This document shows positions 1 through 10,663 of a stretch of 64,000 bases of DNA, piece after piece. The notes under the pieces are model-generated. The model ran no database searches. It worked only from the letters and a program-made list of their open reading frames with translations, and was not told where the DNA came from. Made by a program: the position numbers and the translations under genes. Every line of letters begins with the position of its first letter. The stretch's first letter is position 1. Source of the stretch: Poa pratensis (taxonomy: Eukaryota > Streptophyta > Magnoliopsida > Poales > Poaceae); NCBI GenBank assembly GCA_947311845.1, contig CAMZMU010000048.1:28482406-28546405 (forward strand). Reading direction: 5' to 3'.

Positions 1-296
1 CCCAGTTAGGAGTTTCGAAATTTATTTTGTTTATGATCTCGTCGGCATGTAGCACGTGCACGTTCATAATAAAACCTCACTGCTCATTCCATTTCTCACA
101 AGATGTTAACACGCATGACAATAGAGGCGATGACCTTTCCTTAAGTTCCATGGGCATTTACTGTCGATAACCACCGCTCTTTGACATTTGCGCGTTTGGA
201 ACCGTTGGAAGTGTGAGAGGGTTCTAGTACCCAAATTTAAAAACGATGTGCGCTTTAGACCTTGGCTACCCCTTACGAATTTGAAATAGGACACAC
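1..296 (+). repeat. Tandem repeat copy 0 (3' part)
   Basis: This stretch matches the later part of the repeat unit seen again near 1390-1730, 12170-12467 and 60360-60548. Shared anchors are the 'cccagttagg' start, 'agatgttaaca' and the 'ccgctctttgac' block. It runs straight into the beginning of the next copy near position 297, so copies are head to tail. The end of this copy (about 225-290) resembles 61740-61810. No gene is supported here. Confidence 0.65.
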
Positions 297-1930
297 CCTA
301 CCTGTCGTCCATTTTTTCCCATCTATCAAACTTTATATGTTTGGCTAATTCCCACCTAGTTTTCTGCATAGAAGTGTCAAACAATAGAGCTGGGAGGCGA
401 GAGTTTTGGGAACCATAGAGCTTGTTGTCCGTTAAAGGTAGATACTATGCATTATATGTAGGGTAAGAGAACACCTACCTCAAGTGAAACTTCTTTAAGC
501 TCCCTTCATTGCATTTAACCAAAGTAAGGACCGAAAAACGAGTAGAGTACGACCTAAAAGTAAAACAAAAGAGTCAAGAAATAAAGTATAGGTGTCCCTT
601 CCGGTACACGCGTCCTCATATCACACGTGGAGATGCGCACACACATATGCCCCCCGACTTCTTTGCTTGATGGTACGCATGCCCCCGAAATCCCCACCAC
701 TGCACGAAGGGTCGCCTTGGTAGGAAAGCCGAACATTGTTTCCCGCTGGTACGCACGAGGAGCATCATAACAGAATGTGTTACATGATTCCACGTGAAGG
801 GAATTTAGAGGTTGCACTAACGATGGAATTTTAGTTGCACCGGATGAAGCAATTGATGAACAAAATCACTTTTAGACAGTGATGGAGTTAAAGAGGGACA
901 AGCAGGGTCTACGCTTCTCCCCTATGTTCATGATTTTCTTTTAAATATTAGCCATGGAAGTTCCTTATTTATGGAATTTTAGCAAGTTTAGCCCCCTCAT
1001 AAAAAACAAAACACTAATTAGTCTAAATTTGCCCCCCTTGAGCTCGATTCATGGATCCGTCCTTGATCCCAGAAGAACCGGACAACCCCCTTTAGTCTGG
1101 GCCACTAAAAACCAGTACGAGCGAGACACGGAGGGGAGTGTTATTTGAGAAAGAATCTCTTACTCTAAAGCCTTGACTTATAACGTAGCAACGAACGGCT
1201 AGTCGGCTGAGGATTAGATTGATTTGTGTATGTGATTTGTTATAATTTCTAGTAAATCCACGACGGTAGAGATAATCTTACATGAAGCTTCTAACTATAA
1301 ATAAGGGTATTATCTGCATTAATTATGTTGCAAACAAAATACAAAAGTCTAATCTCACGACACGTTAAAAACTTAACTTTTTTTTTCTCCCGTCAATCCC
1401 CAGTTAGGGACTTCAAATTTTATTCTGTTTACGATCTGGTTGGCATGGAGTGCAGGTTCCCACTAAAAAAAATCTCAGTGCTCATTCCAATTCTCCCCAA
1501 GATGTTAACATGACGAGAGAGGCCATAACCTTTTTTTTAAAGTTCCATAGGCGTTGACAATCGAGAACAACCTCTCTTTGACATTAGCGTGATTGGACCC
1601 ATTGCAAGCGTGAGAGGGTTATAGGCCGAGCGAGAAAGATATGCCATTCCAGATTTGTAGTGAGTACGGTCATTTGTTGATGTGAGCGGTACACGTTGGC
1701 TCACTCTTACAATAACAAAGTTGACATCGGCCATGCTGAGTCATCTAGGCTGTACATGTACGGATAATTGTTTTTTATGGCTCCCTCTATAAAGTTGACA
1801 TATGCCATAGTGAGTCTTATAGGAAGTATATGCACGGATAATGCGACTAGCAATAGCAAGCTGCAGCGAGATCGCGACACACGACAAGGACGGCCGGTCT
1901 TGATTATTTCTCATTCTCAAAGATCGAGTC
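297..1930 (+). repeat. Tandem repeat copy A
   Basis: Full copy of the long repeat. It opens with a segment like 10740-10800 and 59030-59100 ('tatgtttggctaatt'), passes through 'gttatttgagaaagaatctc', and ends with two 'tcatctaggc-gtacatg' blocks and 'ccggtcttgattatttctca'. The same order of blocks occurs in copies B and C, diverged by scattered substitutions and small indels. The copy ends next to the promoter of the small host gene, so the unit probably includes that gene's upstream region. No coding region is supported inside it. Confidence 0.65.
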
Positions 1931-1931
1931 C

Positions 1932-1937
1932 TATATA
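1932..1937 (+). promoter_or_regulatory. TATA box of the small host gene
   Basis: The sequence ctatatagaa is followed about 30 bases later by a CT/CA-rich stretch typical of a plant 5' leader. That leader is interrupted at 2051 by the CACTA element and resumes at 9620, leading to the ATG at 9653. The promoter role is inferred from spacing only. Confidence 0.5.
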
Positions 1938-2091
1938 GAACGGCGCTCAATTCCCTCTCTCCTCGTGCCAACACAAAGCACACGCCACACCAGCCGCCGG
2001 ACCGAGCTCAAAGGCGCCACCGCTCCTCTCCTTTTTTCCCTCGGCAGAGATCACTAGTACAAAATGGCCCATCCGTCTCGGTTCCAGAGGG

Positions 2092-2125
2092 CCTTTCGTC
2101 CCGGTTTTCCAACCGGGACAAAAGG
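2092..2125. repeat. CACTA left subterminal inverted repeat
   Basis: Palindromic block: cctttcgtcccggtt, short loop, aaccgggacaaaagg. In CACTA elements such subterminal motifs are the binding sites for the element's regulatory protein. The right-end counterpart is at 9450-9488. Confidence 0.7.
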
Positions 2126-2137
2126 GTCGGGACAAAA

Positions 2138-2178
<41 letters not shown>
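2138..2178 (+). repeat. 41-base G homopolymer
   Basis: An uninterrupted run of G immediately follows the subterminal motif gggacaaaa and is followed by t-ggcctttcgtcccgg, i.e. another subterminal motif. Runs this long are strongly prone to quadruplex formation, polymerase slippage and miscounting, so the true length is uncertain. Confidence 0.9.
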
Positions 2179-2179
<1 letters not shown>

Positions 2180-2516
2180 GGCCTTTCGTCCCGGATGTTT
2201 ACGAACTGCGACTAATGGGCATCCACGTGGCAAAGGAGGGACGCGCATGGCGGGGACGCTTTGGTCCCGGTTGGTGTTGGACTAAAGATTTAGGGTTTTT
2301 GTTTTCTGTTTATTTATTTTTCCTGGTTTAGGGTTTAGGGCATTAGGGGTTTCGATTTTGTGTTTTCCATTTAATTCTTTTTGTATGGAGATCACGTTAC
2401 GCAAAAAACAAGTCGTATACATAAAGTTTTACTACATCGAGATCACGTTTGATACATATATACATACACACATACAAGTTGCTTTAATGCGATTCTCATG
2501 TCGAGATCACGTCAAT

Positions 2517-3662
2517 TACATTGGAGGCAAAAAATAATTGATAGGGTGATAAAATTCTTCAGTTTTCTCCAAGACCTCCGAGTTCAAAAATCCCGCCAAT
2601 TTCTCTTGAATTGCTTTTAGGCGCTTCGTTGGTATGAGCTGGTCCCGCATTCGATCCATCTAGATCAATATGAATATGTGAGTTGTAATTTATGAATGGA
2701 ACTCAACACAATATGGTAATAAAAAATTGCGAATAGTGTATACATACTTCAGCTGTTCTGACATCTCTATTCCGCTCACTGACAAAAGAGCGCGTGTACT
2801 CGAAAACGTAGTATGCACATAAATTAGTCTCTTGTGGCTGCCTCAGACACCACTTTACAAAAAATAGAATTTAATCAAATAATAATCAAGCATGATAATG
2901 GTATTGAAACTAGAATTAAAGAGTTGCGCGGACCTATATATATAGTACTACTTACCTTGGTGGTATAAAAATACAGCTCCGATTTCCAATCTCCTGGAAC
3001 CTTCACGATGAACCGTTTCCAAACCCTGTCCGGCAAAAGAAAATGATTAAAAGAGTTATTAATTACTTGATATCAGAAAATGAATGAAAGAGGTCGATAT
3101 AGAGCGATAATGATTGAAATTACCTCTGGAGCATATCTTGCAAGCTGAGGTACTCGTCCATATCTTTTCTTAACGAGTCCATGACTTGAACGACTCCTTG
3201 CACAACTCTAATGATTAGCAGAATCCAATGAAATCTGCGCACGTTTATATGTCCATGACTCATCGATTACACTAAACATCGAGTAAGCAAAATAGAATGT
3301 GTAGAAGGTACAGTAACACTCACTTGAAGGCGCAAGGAAAAAGTATTTCTGCGCAGGTATTTTATTTCACTAAACACCGGAGCAAGTTTTTCTCTGTGTC
3401 CACGGCATGGTTATTTACGGTCAGTTCATGAATATAATATGGGTCGATGAACCTAGTGTCATAGATGCGGTGTTCTCTGCATTCGACAATCTTCATTCTG
3501 CATAATAGCGTACAAAAGAATATAGTGAGATAATTACAGGCAATGAACGAGCAGAGCTAGAGACTTAATTAAATTGCAGAAATAAATCACTTACAAACAA
3601 TATCAACTGACGAGGGCTTTGTCGAGGGCGTCTTGATTGAATAACTGAAAATTTTCAGAAAA
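2517..3662 (-). pseudogene. C48/Ulp1-like cysteine protease part of the CACTA second gene
   Basis: The minus strand contains a series of exon-like blocks with the conserved order of a SUMO-protease-type (C48) fold. A block near 3395-3500 reads IVECREHRIYDTRFIDP. A block near 3135-3225 has FPCAF, HWILLI and VMDSLRKD. Another near 2960-3030 reads VWKRFIVKVPGDW. The block at 2748-2860 contains LRQPQETNLCAYYV. The catalytic His (HWIL), Asp (VMDSL), Gln (LRQPQ) and Cys (NLCAYYV) are all visible. Blocks are separated by AT-rich gaps with GT/AG ends, for example a donor at 2747. This is the continuation of the reading frame at 3690-4979: after the stop at 3690-3692 the same frame reads on through FQLFNQDALDKALVS. 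Exon limits are approximate, and the in-frame stop suggests a broken copy. Confidence 0.7.
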
Positions 3663-3689
3663 TAGAATATACATCGCGTCATCCTTGAA

Positions 3690-4979
3690 TTAATGCTGTT
3701 TCTTATATGACACCCAGAAAACATCATGCCCGGCCTTTGCGGCGTTCTCGTACCACAGATGCAATCGACGCAATTGTGTTGTTAGAGAATTGACCTGCTC
3801 AGGTCTGACCAGGGACCTCCCGTAGACATATGACCATGCATACTGATACTCTATGGGGTCGCCTATGGTGCCAGTGTCGTGGTGTACTTCCTTATCGAGC
3901 ATCACCTTGAGCGGGGGGATCGACTGATTTGCCTGTTCTCCGAGCTGGGCCACTTGTTTCCCGCATTTTACCGTCTGCATCTGCTCCCTCTTTAGGCGAT
4001 ATGCCGCCTCCTTCTCCTGCTTCTCTTGACTAATTGTCTTCTCAATAATACGATCATAGTCATCTGGCAATTTAGGCGGCTGTGGTGGTCCACACGATAG
4101 ATTTTTCAAACATCTATCAACTTTTTCTGCTGGTATTATCTCTTTAGGCGGGGGCCGTTTCGGTCCTATTTGTCTTTTCACATCTGCTTGCACCGCCTCG
4201 TCGAGTTCCTCTCGAGTCAAGTCGTAAGATCTCTTTGGAAGAGGCTTTAGCAACTCGCGTTCCTCTCGAGTTAACTTATCTGCACTTCTGCTCGTCGGCG
4301 GGAAGTTTAGTTTCCGCTTTAACGAGAAGGACTTAGCAGTGGGCGCAATCGACGGACGGGACGGCTCGGGCGATGGACTCGCGCTGGGCTCCCATCCGGC
4401 GCCGGGGGATGGATCTTGAGGTGGCGCTGAGCTCCCACCCGGCGCCGGGGGACTACTCGGAGGAGTCGGTGGCCTTGGCGCCAAGTTTGGAAACACGATA
4501 TTTTTCTTGTTCCAGAGAGCGATACCCTTCTCGACTTCCCCCAGTGTCTTCTCGCCATCACCTCCAGGAATGTCAAGGTCCAGATTAGCATATAACGGCA
4601 CAACTTCATCCACCCCGACACGAGCATAGCCAGCTGGAATCCCACCAAGATGGTAGCTTGCTCCAGATTGATTAGGTAAAGCATATCCGACCGCCACCTT
4701 GAAGGACATGTTCTTCATTGACATATGTAGCTCACAGTCTGTCTTCTCCGTGATATCATCCACGGGGTAGTGAGCCGCCGGCGGTTCGAATTCAGAATTT
4801 TCTAGCTGCGTGGAATCCACGCTGCTTTTCCGTCGGGCTGTATGCAGGGGAAACCGTGTGGTTTGTTCCAACTTTATCGAGCGCTTGTGAGCGCCGTTGG
4901 AGTTTAGAGTTTTCTTTCGAGTTTTCACAACACAGTTACATAAAAGGTTTAATACATTATTACACATCACCACCAACAT
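3690..4979 (-). CDS. CACTA second protein, proline-rich N-terminal part
   Basis: A 429-residue frame in the usual position downstream of Tnp2 in grass CACTA elements. Visible parts are a region with CELHMSMKNMSFKVAVGYAL and IPAGYARVGVDEVVPLY, then LDIPGGDGEKTLGEV, then a proline/serine-rich low-complexity linker (about residues 165-215), then a charged helical stretch (EKQEKEAAYRLKREQMQ). It closes with LRRLHLWYENAAKAGHDVFWV. In related elements this protein continues into a Ulp1-like protease domain; here a TAA at 3690-3692 interrupts it, and the continuation is seen down to about 2517. The function in transposition is not established. The start may be an internal exon boundary, since the first 25 residues are not protein-like. 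Confidence 0.7.
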   Translation of the reverse strand: MLVVMCNNVLNLLCNCVVKTRKKTLNSNGAHKRSIKLEQTTRFPLHTARRKSSVDSTQLENSEFEPPAAHYPVDDITEKTDCELHMSMKNMSFKVAVGYALPNQSGASYHLGGIPAGYARVGVDEVVPLYANLDLDIPGGDGEKTLGEVEKGIALWNKKNIVFPNLAPRPPTPPSSPPAPGGSSAPPQDPSPGAGWEPSASPSPEPSRPSIAPTAKSFSLKRKLNFPPTSRSADKLTREERELLKPLPKRSYDLTREELDEAVQADVKRQIGPKRPPPKEIIPAEKVDRCLKNLSCGPPQPPKLPDDYDRIIEKTISQEKQEKEAAYRLKREQMQTVKCGKQVAQLGEQANQSIPPLKVMLDKEVHHDTGTIGDPIEYQYAWSYVYGRSLVRPEQVNSLTTQLRRLHLWYENAAKAGHDVFWVSYKKQH

Positions 4980-4985
4980 CCCTAT

Positions 4986-7900
4986 CTAGTGTTGTGGTAT
5001 AAACTTCTTCTTCGTGTGTGTCCATTTCTTCTGATTGCGCCGCAACCATGGACAATCTTCATCATTTAACTTGATACTTGGGTCAATGTTCACTTTGAAG
5101 GGCGGAATTTCATAAAACTTATTGTAATCTTCTGACATGTCTGTCTTGTCCTCCACTCCCACGATGTTTCTTTTTCCTGAAAGAACTATGTGGCGCTTTG
5201 GCTCATCGTATGATGTATTCGCTTGCTTATCTTTGATTTTTTTCGGTCTGGAAGACATTTTCTTCACATAGAAAACCTGAGCCACATCATTGGCTAGGAC
5301 GAATGGTTCGGTGTCGTACCCAAGATTCTTGAGATCCACTGTAGTCATTCCGTACTCGGGTCTACATTTACCCCGCCTTCCAGGTTGAACCATTTGCACC
5401 AGAACAAAGGTACCTTGAAAGAAGGTCCATAGTCAAGTTTCCATATCTGCTCTATGTAACCATAATATGTGTCCTTTTTCCCATTGTTGTTTGTTGCATC
5501 AAAGCGGACACCACTGTTTTGGTTGGTGCTCTTTTTATCTTGGTCGGCCGTGTAAAATGTATTCCCATTTATCTCGTACCCTTGAAAAGTCAATATAGTC
5601 GAAGATGGTGCTTTGGCCAACAAGTATAGCTGTTCTTCAACAGTGCTGTCATTAATGAGACGTGTTTGCAACCACCCGCTGAAAGTCTTCATGTGTTCTC
5701 TTTCAATACATTCTTCAGGCTGCACCGGGCATTTAGAGCGTAAACTATTCATGTGTTTCTTGATATACGGAGCCACCAAGCTGGAATTATGTAGAACTGT
5801 GTAGTATGCTTGATTGAAAGAATCCCAGTCCTTACATATTATTGCTTTCTTTCCTAGCGTGCCTTTTCCACGCAGTCTCCCCTCATGGCGCGATTGAGGA
5901 ACACCGATCGGCTTAAGGTCAGGAATAAAGTCAACACAAAACTCAATGACCTCCTCTGTTCCATAGCCCTTGGAGATGCTTCCTTCTGGCCTAGCACGGT
6001 TATGAACATATTTCTTTAAGACTCCCATGAACCTCTCAAAGGGGAACATGTTGTGTAGAAATACAGGACCGAGAATGTTAATCTCTTCGACTAGGTGAAC
6101 TATGAGGTGCGTCATAATATTGAAGAAGGATGGTGGGAACACCAACTCGAAGCTGACAAGACATTGGACCACATCCTTCTGTAAACTTGGTAGAGTTAAT
6201 GGATTGATCACCTTCTGAGAAATTGCATTGAGAAATGCACATAGCTTCACAATGGGTACTCGAACATTTTCCGGTAGAAGCCCCCTCAATGCAACCGGAA
6301 GTAATTGTGTCATAATCACGTGGCAGTCATGAGACTTTAGGTTTTGGAACTTTTTCTCTGCCATGTTTATTATTCCCTTTACATTCGACGAGAAGCCAGA
6401 CGGAATCTTGATACTGCTCAGGACTTCAAAAAAGATCTCCTTCTCTTCTCTGGTAAGAGCGTAGCTGGCAGGATCTTGATACTTCTCTGGATTAAGGTGG
6501 TCGTCTCGTTCATGCATATGTTGATGGTTCAGCCGTGCATCCGGTGTATCTTTCGTCTTCCCATACACCCAAGAAGCTTAGCAGGTTCACGCAAAGATTT
6601 TTCGTCACGTGCATCACGTCGATTGCAGAGCGAACCTCTAGGATTTTCCAATAGGGTAGCTCCCAAAATATAGAGCACTTCTTCCACATGGGTACGTGGT
6701 TGTCAGCGTCATTCGGAACAGATAGACTGCTAGGACCCTTTCCAAAGATTACTTCTAAATCCTTGACCATGTCATATATAACATCACCATGAGGGCAGGT
6801 AGGCTTCGTCCGGTGATCTGCCTCACCTTTGAAATGCTTGCCTTTCTTTCTTACGGGATGCTGACTTGGAAGAAATCGACGATGACCCGGGTACACATTC
6901 TTGTTACCTAAATATACTTTCAGTCTTATCTAAACAGTGCGTGCATGCATTGTATCCCTTGTTTGACTGTCCTGAAATGTTACTAAGAGCAGGCCAATCA
7001 TTGATGGTTACAAACAGCAACGCTCGTAGGTCAAATTCCTTTTGTTCGTGCTCATCCCACACAGGTACACCTTCGTCACGCCACAACTGTAAAAGTTTTC
7101 AACCAATGGCCTCAGGTACACATCAATGTCGTTGCCGGGTTGCTTCGGACCTTGGATGAGCACTGGCATCATAATGAACTTCCGCTTCATGCACAACCAA
7201 GGAGGAAGGTTATAGATACATAGAGTCACAGGCCAGGTGCTATGACTGGAGCTCTCCCCGAAAGGATTAAAGCCATCTGTACTTAGACCAAATCTTAAGT
7301 TCCTTGCGTCAGCTGCAAATGTCGGGAACTCCCTGTCGATTTTTCTCCGCTGCGACCCATCAGCGGGGTGTCTCAGCATCAGGTCTTTCTTACGGTCTTC
7401 TTTGTGCCATCGTAACAACTTTGCATGCTCTTTGTTTTGGAACAAACGTTTCAACCGTGGTATTATAGGAGCATACCACATCACCTTGGCAGGAACCCTC
7501 TTCCTGGGGCACGGCTCGCCCTCAACATCACCAGGGTCATCTCGCCTTATCTTATACCGCAATGCACCGCATACCGGGCATGCATTCAAATTCTCGTACT
7601 TCTCACCGCGGTAGAGGATGCAGTCATTGATGCATGCATGTATCTTCTGCACCTCTAATCCTAGAGGGCAGACAACCTTCTTTGCTTCGTACGTACTGGG
7701 GGGTAATACGTTATCCCTTGGAAGCATCTTCTTTATTATTTTCAGCAAATTTTCAAATCCCCTGTCAGATGTACCATTCTCTGCCTTCCATTGCAGCAAT
7801 TCCAGTGTGGTACCAAGCTTTTTCTGGCCATCTTCGCAAGTTGGGTACAACAATTTTTTGTGATCCTCTAACATGCTCTCCAACTTCAACCTCTCGTTTT

Positions 7901-8307
7901 CACTTCCGCTGTTTATCTGTGCATCAAGAATGGCCCGACCAAAATCATCATCGGGCTCATCAACAATGGGCTCATCAACAATGGGCTCTTCTTCAGCTTC
8001 GTCTTCCCCCATTGTAGTATCACCGTCTTCAGTGAACGTAGGATACTTCATTTTCTTCCATTATAACCCCTCTTTCTCCGTGCTTGGTCCAACAATTATA
8101 ACCGGACATGAAACCGGACTGCAACAGGTGGACGTGAATGGTTTTTGAGGTAGAGTAATCCTGCGTATTCTTGCAGACACTACATGGACAAGAAATAAAA
8201 CCATTCGACGGCTTGTTTTTCTCAGCCACACGGAGAAAACTATGCATGCCATTAATATAGTCGGGACAGCGTCGGTCACTGTACATCCATTGCCGGCTCA
8301 TCTGCAT
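4986..8307 (-). pseudogene. CACTA transposase, Tnp2 type (frame-broken)
   Basis: Minus-strand gene for the DDE-type transposase. Domains in order: the transposase-associated N-terminal domain starting MSRQWMYSDRRCPDYINGMH at 8307; an acidic linker; the Tnp2 core (about 7900-6510) with KKVVCPLGLEVQKIHAC, CPVCGALRYK and NDWPALSNISGQSNKGYNAC; DUF4218 (about 6260-5900) with HLVEEINILGPVFLHNMFPF; and DUF4216 (about 5560-5300). The frame changes near 8040, 7100, 6905, 6560 and 5390, each explainable by a single-base gain or loss, because the family motif continues in the next frame. The final stop is at 4986. If the breaks are real, the element is non-autonomous. Confidence 0.92.
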
Positions 8308-8465
8308 TATATAAATATATCAAAAACCATTACACTACATCATGAATATATAATAGTGACCAAATTAATTAATACAAGTTCATCACATTAAAACCAAAGT
8401 AGAGTAGTGCCCAAATGTAATACATAGTTCTCATAAAACATACATTAATTGAAACTAACATACAA

Positions 8466-8949
8466 CTATCTAAAGAATTTAAATCCAACAACAAATGCGA
8501 TCAAAATCGCAACTAAGGTAATTATTGAACCAACAGCATAATGATACCAAGCCTCTTGACTAATGGCATATTTTCTAATCTTTTTAATCTTCAAGCGCAT
8601 TGCATCCATCTTGATCTCGTGAGCATCGACGACGTCGGCAAGTTGAACTCGTGTTCATCGACGATGTCGGCAAACTTGAACTCCAATTTCATCTTCTCTT
8701 CTAGGCATTGGAGACGAAGATCTTCACTTCTTTTCAATTTTGCTTTCAAATCATTGTTTTCTTTTACAAAAAACTCGACAATAGGGTCGGTTGGAATTTC
8801 CGGTTCAACTACCTCCTAGATAAAAGTGTCTATGTCAAGTTGGTAGGTATAGTTGTTATAAACACGAAATGAAACAAATAGTTATAAAAATATACCACAT
8901 CCGAATCATAGACCGGACGAGGGCCGACGGGGGCGGATATCAAAACCAT
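8466..8949 (-). CDS. CACTA-encoded coiled-coil, single-pass membrane protein
   Basis: Two-exon gene upstream of Tnp2 on the same strand. Exon 1 begins at 8949 (MVLISAPVGPRPVYDSDV) and ends at a GT donor near 8895. Exon 2 begins after TCTAG near 8818 with EVVEPEIPTDPIVEFFVKEN. It is a heptad-like charged helix (LKAKLKRSEDLRLQCLEEKM), followed by RLKIKKIRKYAISQEAWYHY and one hydrophobic segment (VGSIITLVAILIAFVVGF), ending FKFFR with TAG at 8466. The frame shifts near 8640, where a roughly 30-bp segment around gtcgatg-acgag is imperfectly duplicated. I recognise this as the small third protein that accompanies this CACTA group in grasses; its role is unknown. Confidence 0.6.
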
Positions 8950-9449
8950 GACACTATACATATAAAAAAACATGAAAATTATACAAGAAATAACTATGCA
9001 TTTAAATCATACAAGTAATTTTTCTTTCAAATAAAAGATAAAAAAAGAGGCTCACCGAGGTGGTGCCGGTCACGGGACGGCGCGGGCTATCGACGGCGGT
9101 GAGGACGGGGACGAGACGACACTAAAACCCACAAATCATAAATTAATTTGAGCTCAAAATGCATATAAAAAAATGAACTCCCTAACTTAGGCATTTCATC
9201 AAACACCTAGCTAGCACTACAAAAATGAAATGAGCTAAACTAGCAATGAAATGAGCTAAAGTAGCAACGCCGGAAGAAATGATGAAGTTGCTAACCCTTG
9301 AATAGATGGGGTGCCTTCAATCTTCACAAATGGTGAAAAAAATGGGGATTAACTTGAGTGAGGGAGAGGAAATTGAGGAGAAAAATGGTGAAGTTTCGAG
9401 CAATGAAAAATGGAGAGGAGCCGGGGTGGAAGAAGATGATATAGGGGAA

Positions 9450-9488
9450 CCTTTGGTCCCGGTTCGTGTTACGAACCGGGACAAAAGG
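9450..9488. repeat. CACTA right subterminal inverted repeat
   Basis: The palindrome cctttggtcccggttcgt, gtt, acgaaccgggacaaaagg lies about 130 bp from the right terminus. It matches the left-end block at 2092-2125 and supports the element boundary. Confidence 0.75.
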
Positions 9489-9652
9489 GCGCGCTGGGCC
9501 CGCCTCTGCGCATGCCGCGACCCTTTGGTCCCTGACGACCCTGCTCTACCCCATTTGTCTCGGTTCATAATTTTGGGCGGGACAAAAGGCCCGAACCGAA
9601 GGTGTTTTTTCTACTAGTGGATATTGACATAGACAACAGAGGAATCCGACCC

Positions 9653-9900
9653 ATGGCCCGGTACGTGGAGATGCTGGACATGGGCGTGTGCATCGCCGCC
9701 AGGTTCCACTCCCACTGCCCGCAGACGGCGCGTGTGTACTACAAGCCTCCGCACTCCTCCACCTCGTCTTCATCTCGGCTGCGGCTGCTGGCTTCCGGCC
9801 CTTCGCCACGACGTTGTCGTCGGCGGGGTTCGGCGCCGGCGTGCAGCAGCCGGGGTTCGGCTTGGACACTGGGCAGGTCGTCATCTACGAGGTCGTATGA
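9653..9900 (+). pseudogene. Small plant-specific host protein gene (frame-broken)
   Basis: The leader resumes at 9620 after the CACTA insertion, and the first good ATG is at 9653 (context cccATGGcc). The first frame reads MARYVEMLDMGVCIAARFHS followed by HCPQTARVYYKPP. The amphipathic start and the HSHCPQTARxYY motif look like a conserved family of short (about 70-90 residue) plant proteins of unknown function. After about 9745 this frame becomes Arg/Ser-rich nonsense, while the frame one base back reads GFGAGVQQPGFGLDTGQVVI and ends YEVV with a stop at 9898-9900. That is a plausible C-terminus, so one base appears gained or lost between about 9740 and 9800. Upstream come a TATA box (1932) and a leader (about 1963-2051, 9620-9652). 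The family assignment is from general recognition, not a search. Confidence 0.55.
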
Positions 9901-10663
9901 ACAACTACGACCATGAACAGTTAGCTCTTCAGGGAGGGGATATCTCTTGGATGAAACTTTTTTTGCCACCAGGGGAGGATTGGTCGATTACACCTGTGTA
10001 TACTACTCATAACACCATTTTTTGATTCGTTTTTGTCCGCGTGGGGATTGCTCAAAGAAAGATTTTTTTCATTCTCGCGCTTGTCAAAATGTCATGAATC
10101 TCGTCTGTCTGTTTGATTGTAAAATCTGTCACCATTGAACATCGAGACTCTTGTTCAAGGAAACGAGTTCAAGTCAGTGAAGTTGCCAAGGATCGGCGGA
10201 CGGCACGACACGATCGAGGAAATTCGTTGAATTGGCCGAGGTTGATTCTGCTTGCGTTGTCAGGCGCATGAGTCTGATGTTAGATCATCTTCAGCAGCCA
10301 GTAGATAGGTAAATCACATCCAATCGTACGAGTATGGACGAAGCTAGCTGGTTCGGTGTATGCTTGATAACTTTTGGAGTGGATTGATGATTGATCAATC
10401 TTGCGACAGGTCAAATATTCAACACGTTTAGAAGTCAATCATGGATCATGCCAGTTAGTTTGATGTTGCTAATGATCAGCCCTAACTTGGTACCCAGATC
10501 ACAAGGATTATGGAAAACAGTCAAACTAAAAAGGCAAAAAAATGATCTCATACACATTAAGATTTCCATGCCACGAAATTGCGTTCAACCTGCGCCGCGC
10601 TCTCAACTTTCCTCTCCTCCTACTTTCTACCCTTCGTACCTCCCCTGCTCACTCTCGAGCTGC
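9901..10663. other. 3' flank of the small host gene, no further gene seen
   Basis: The sequence after the stop looks like a 3' untranslated and intergenic region: AT-rich, T-runs near 9957 and 10020, no conserved reading frame. It ends where repeat copy B begins ('gagctgcaatgcggcatgac' at about 10662). Confidence 0.5.

Larger units (their letters stand above)
2052..9619 (-). mobile_element. CACTA (En/Spm) DNA transposon, 7568 bp
   Basis: The left end reads CACTAGTAcAAAA. The right end, read in reverse, is CACTAGTAGAAAAAA, so the terminal inverted repeats share CACTAGTA-AAAA. The 3-bp target duplication GAT lies at 2049-2051 and 9620-9622, as expected for the superfamily. Subterminal inverted repeats of the 'cctttggtcccgg / ccgggacaaaagg' type sit at both ends (2092-2125, 9450-9488). 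All genes are on the minus strand: a coiled-coil membrane protein gene (8466-8949), Tnp2 transposase (8307 to 4986), and a proline-rich plus Ulp1-like protein (4979 to about 2517). The element lies in the 5' leader of a host gene. With at least five frame breaks in Tnp2 it looks unable to move by itself, unless those breaks are sequence errors. Confidence 0.95.

Noticed and set aside
2064..2285. Poly-glycine and poly-proline frames over the G run
   Set aside because: Both arise only from the homopolymer in the CACTA subterminal region.
9546..9884. 112-residue minus-strand frame over the small host gene
   Set aside because: It is the complement of the host coding region and crosses the CACTA boundary.
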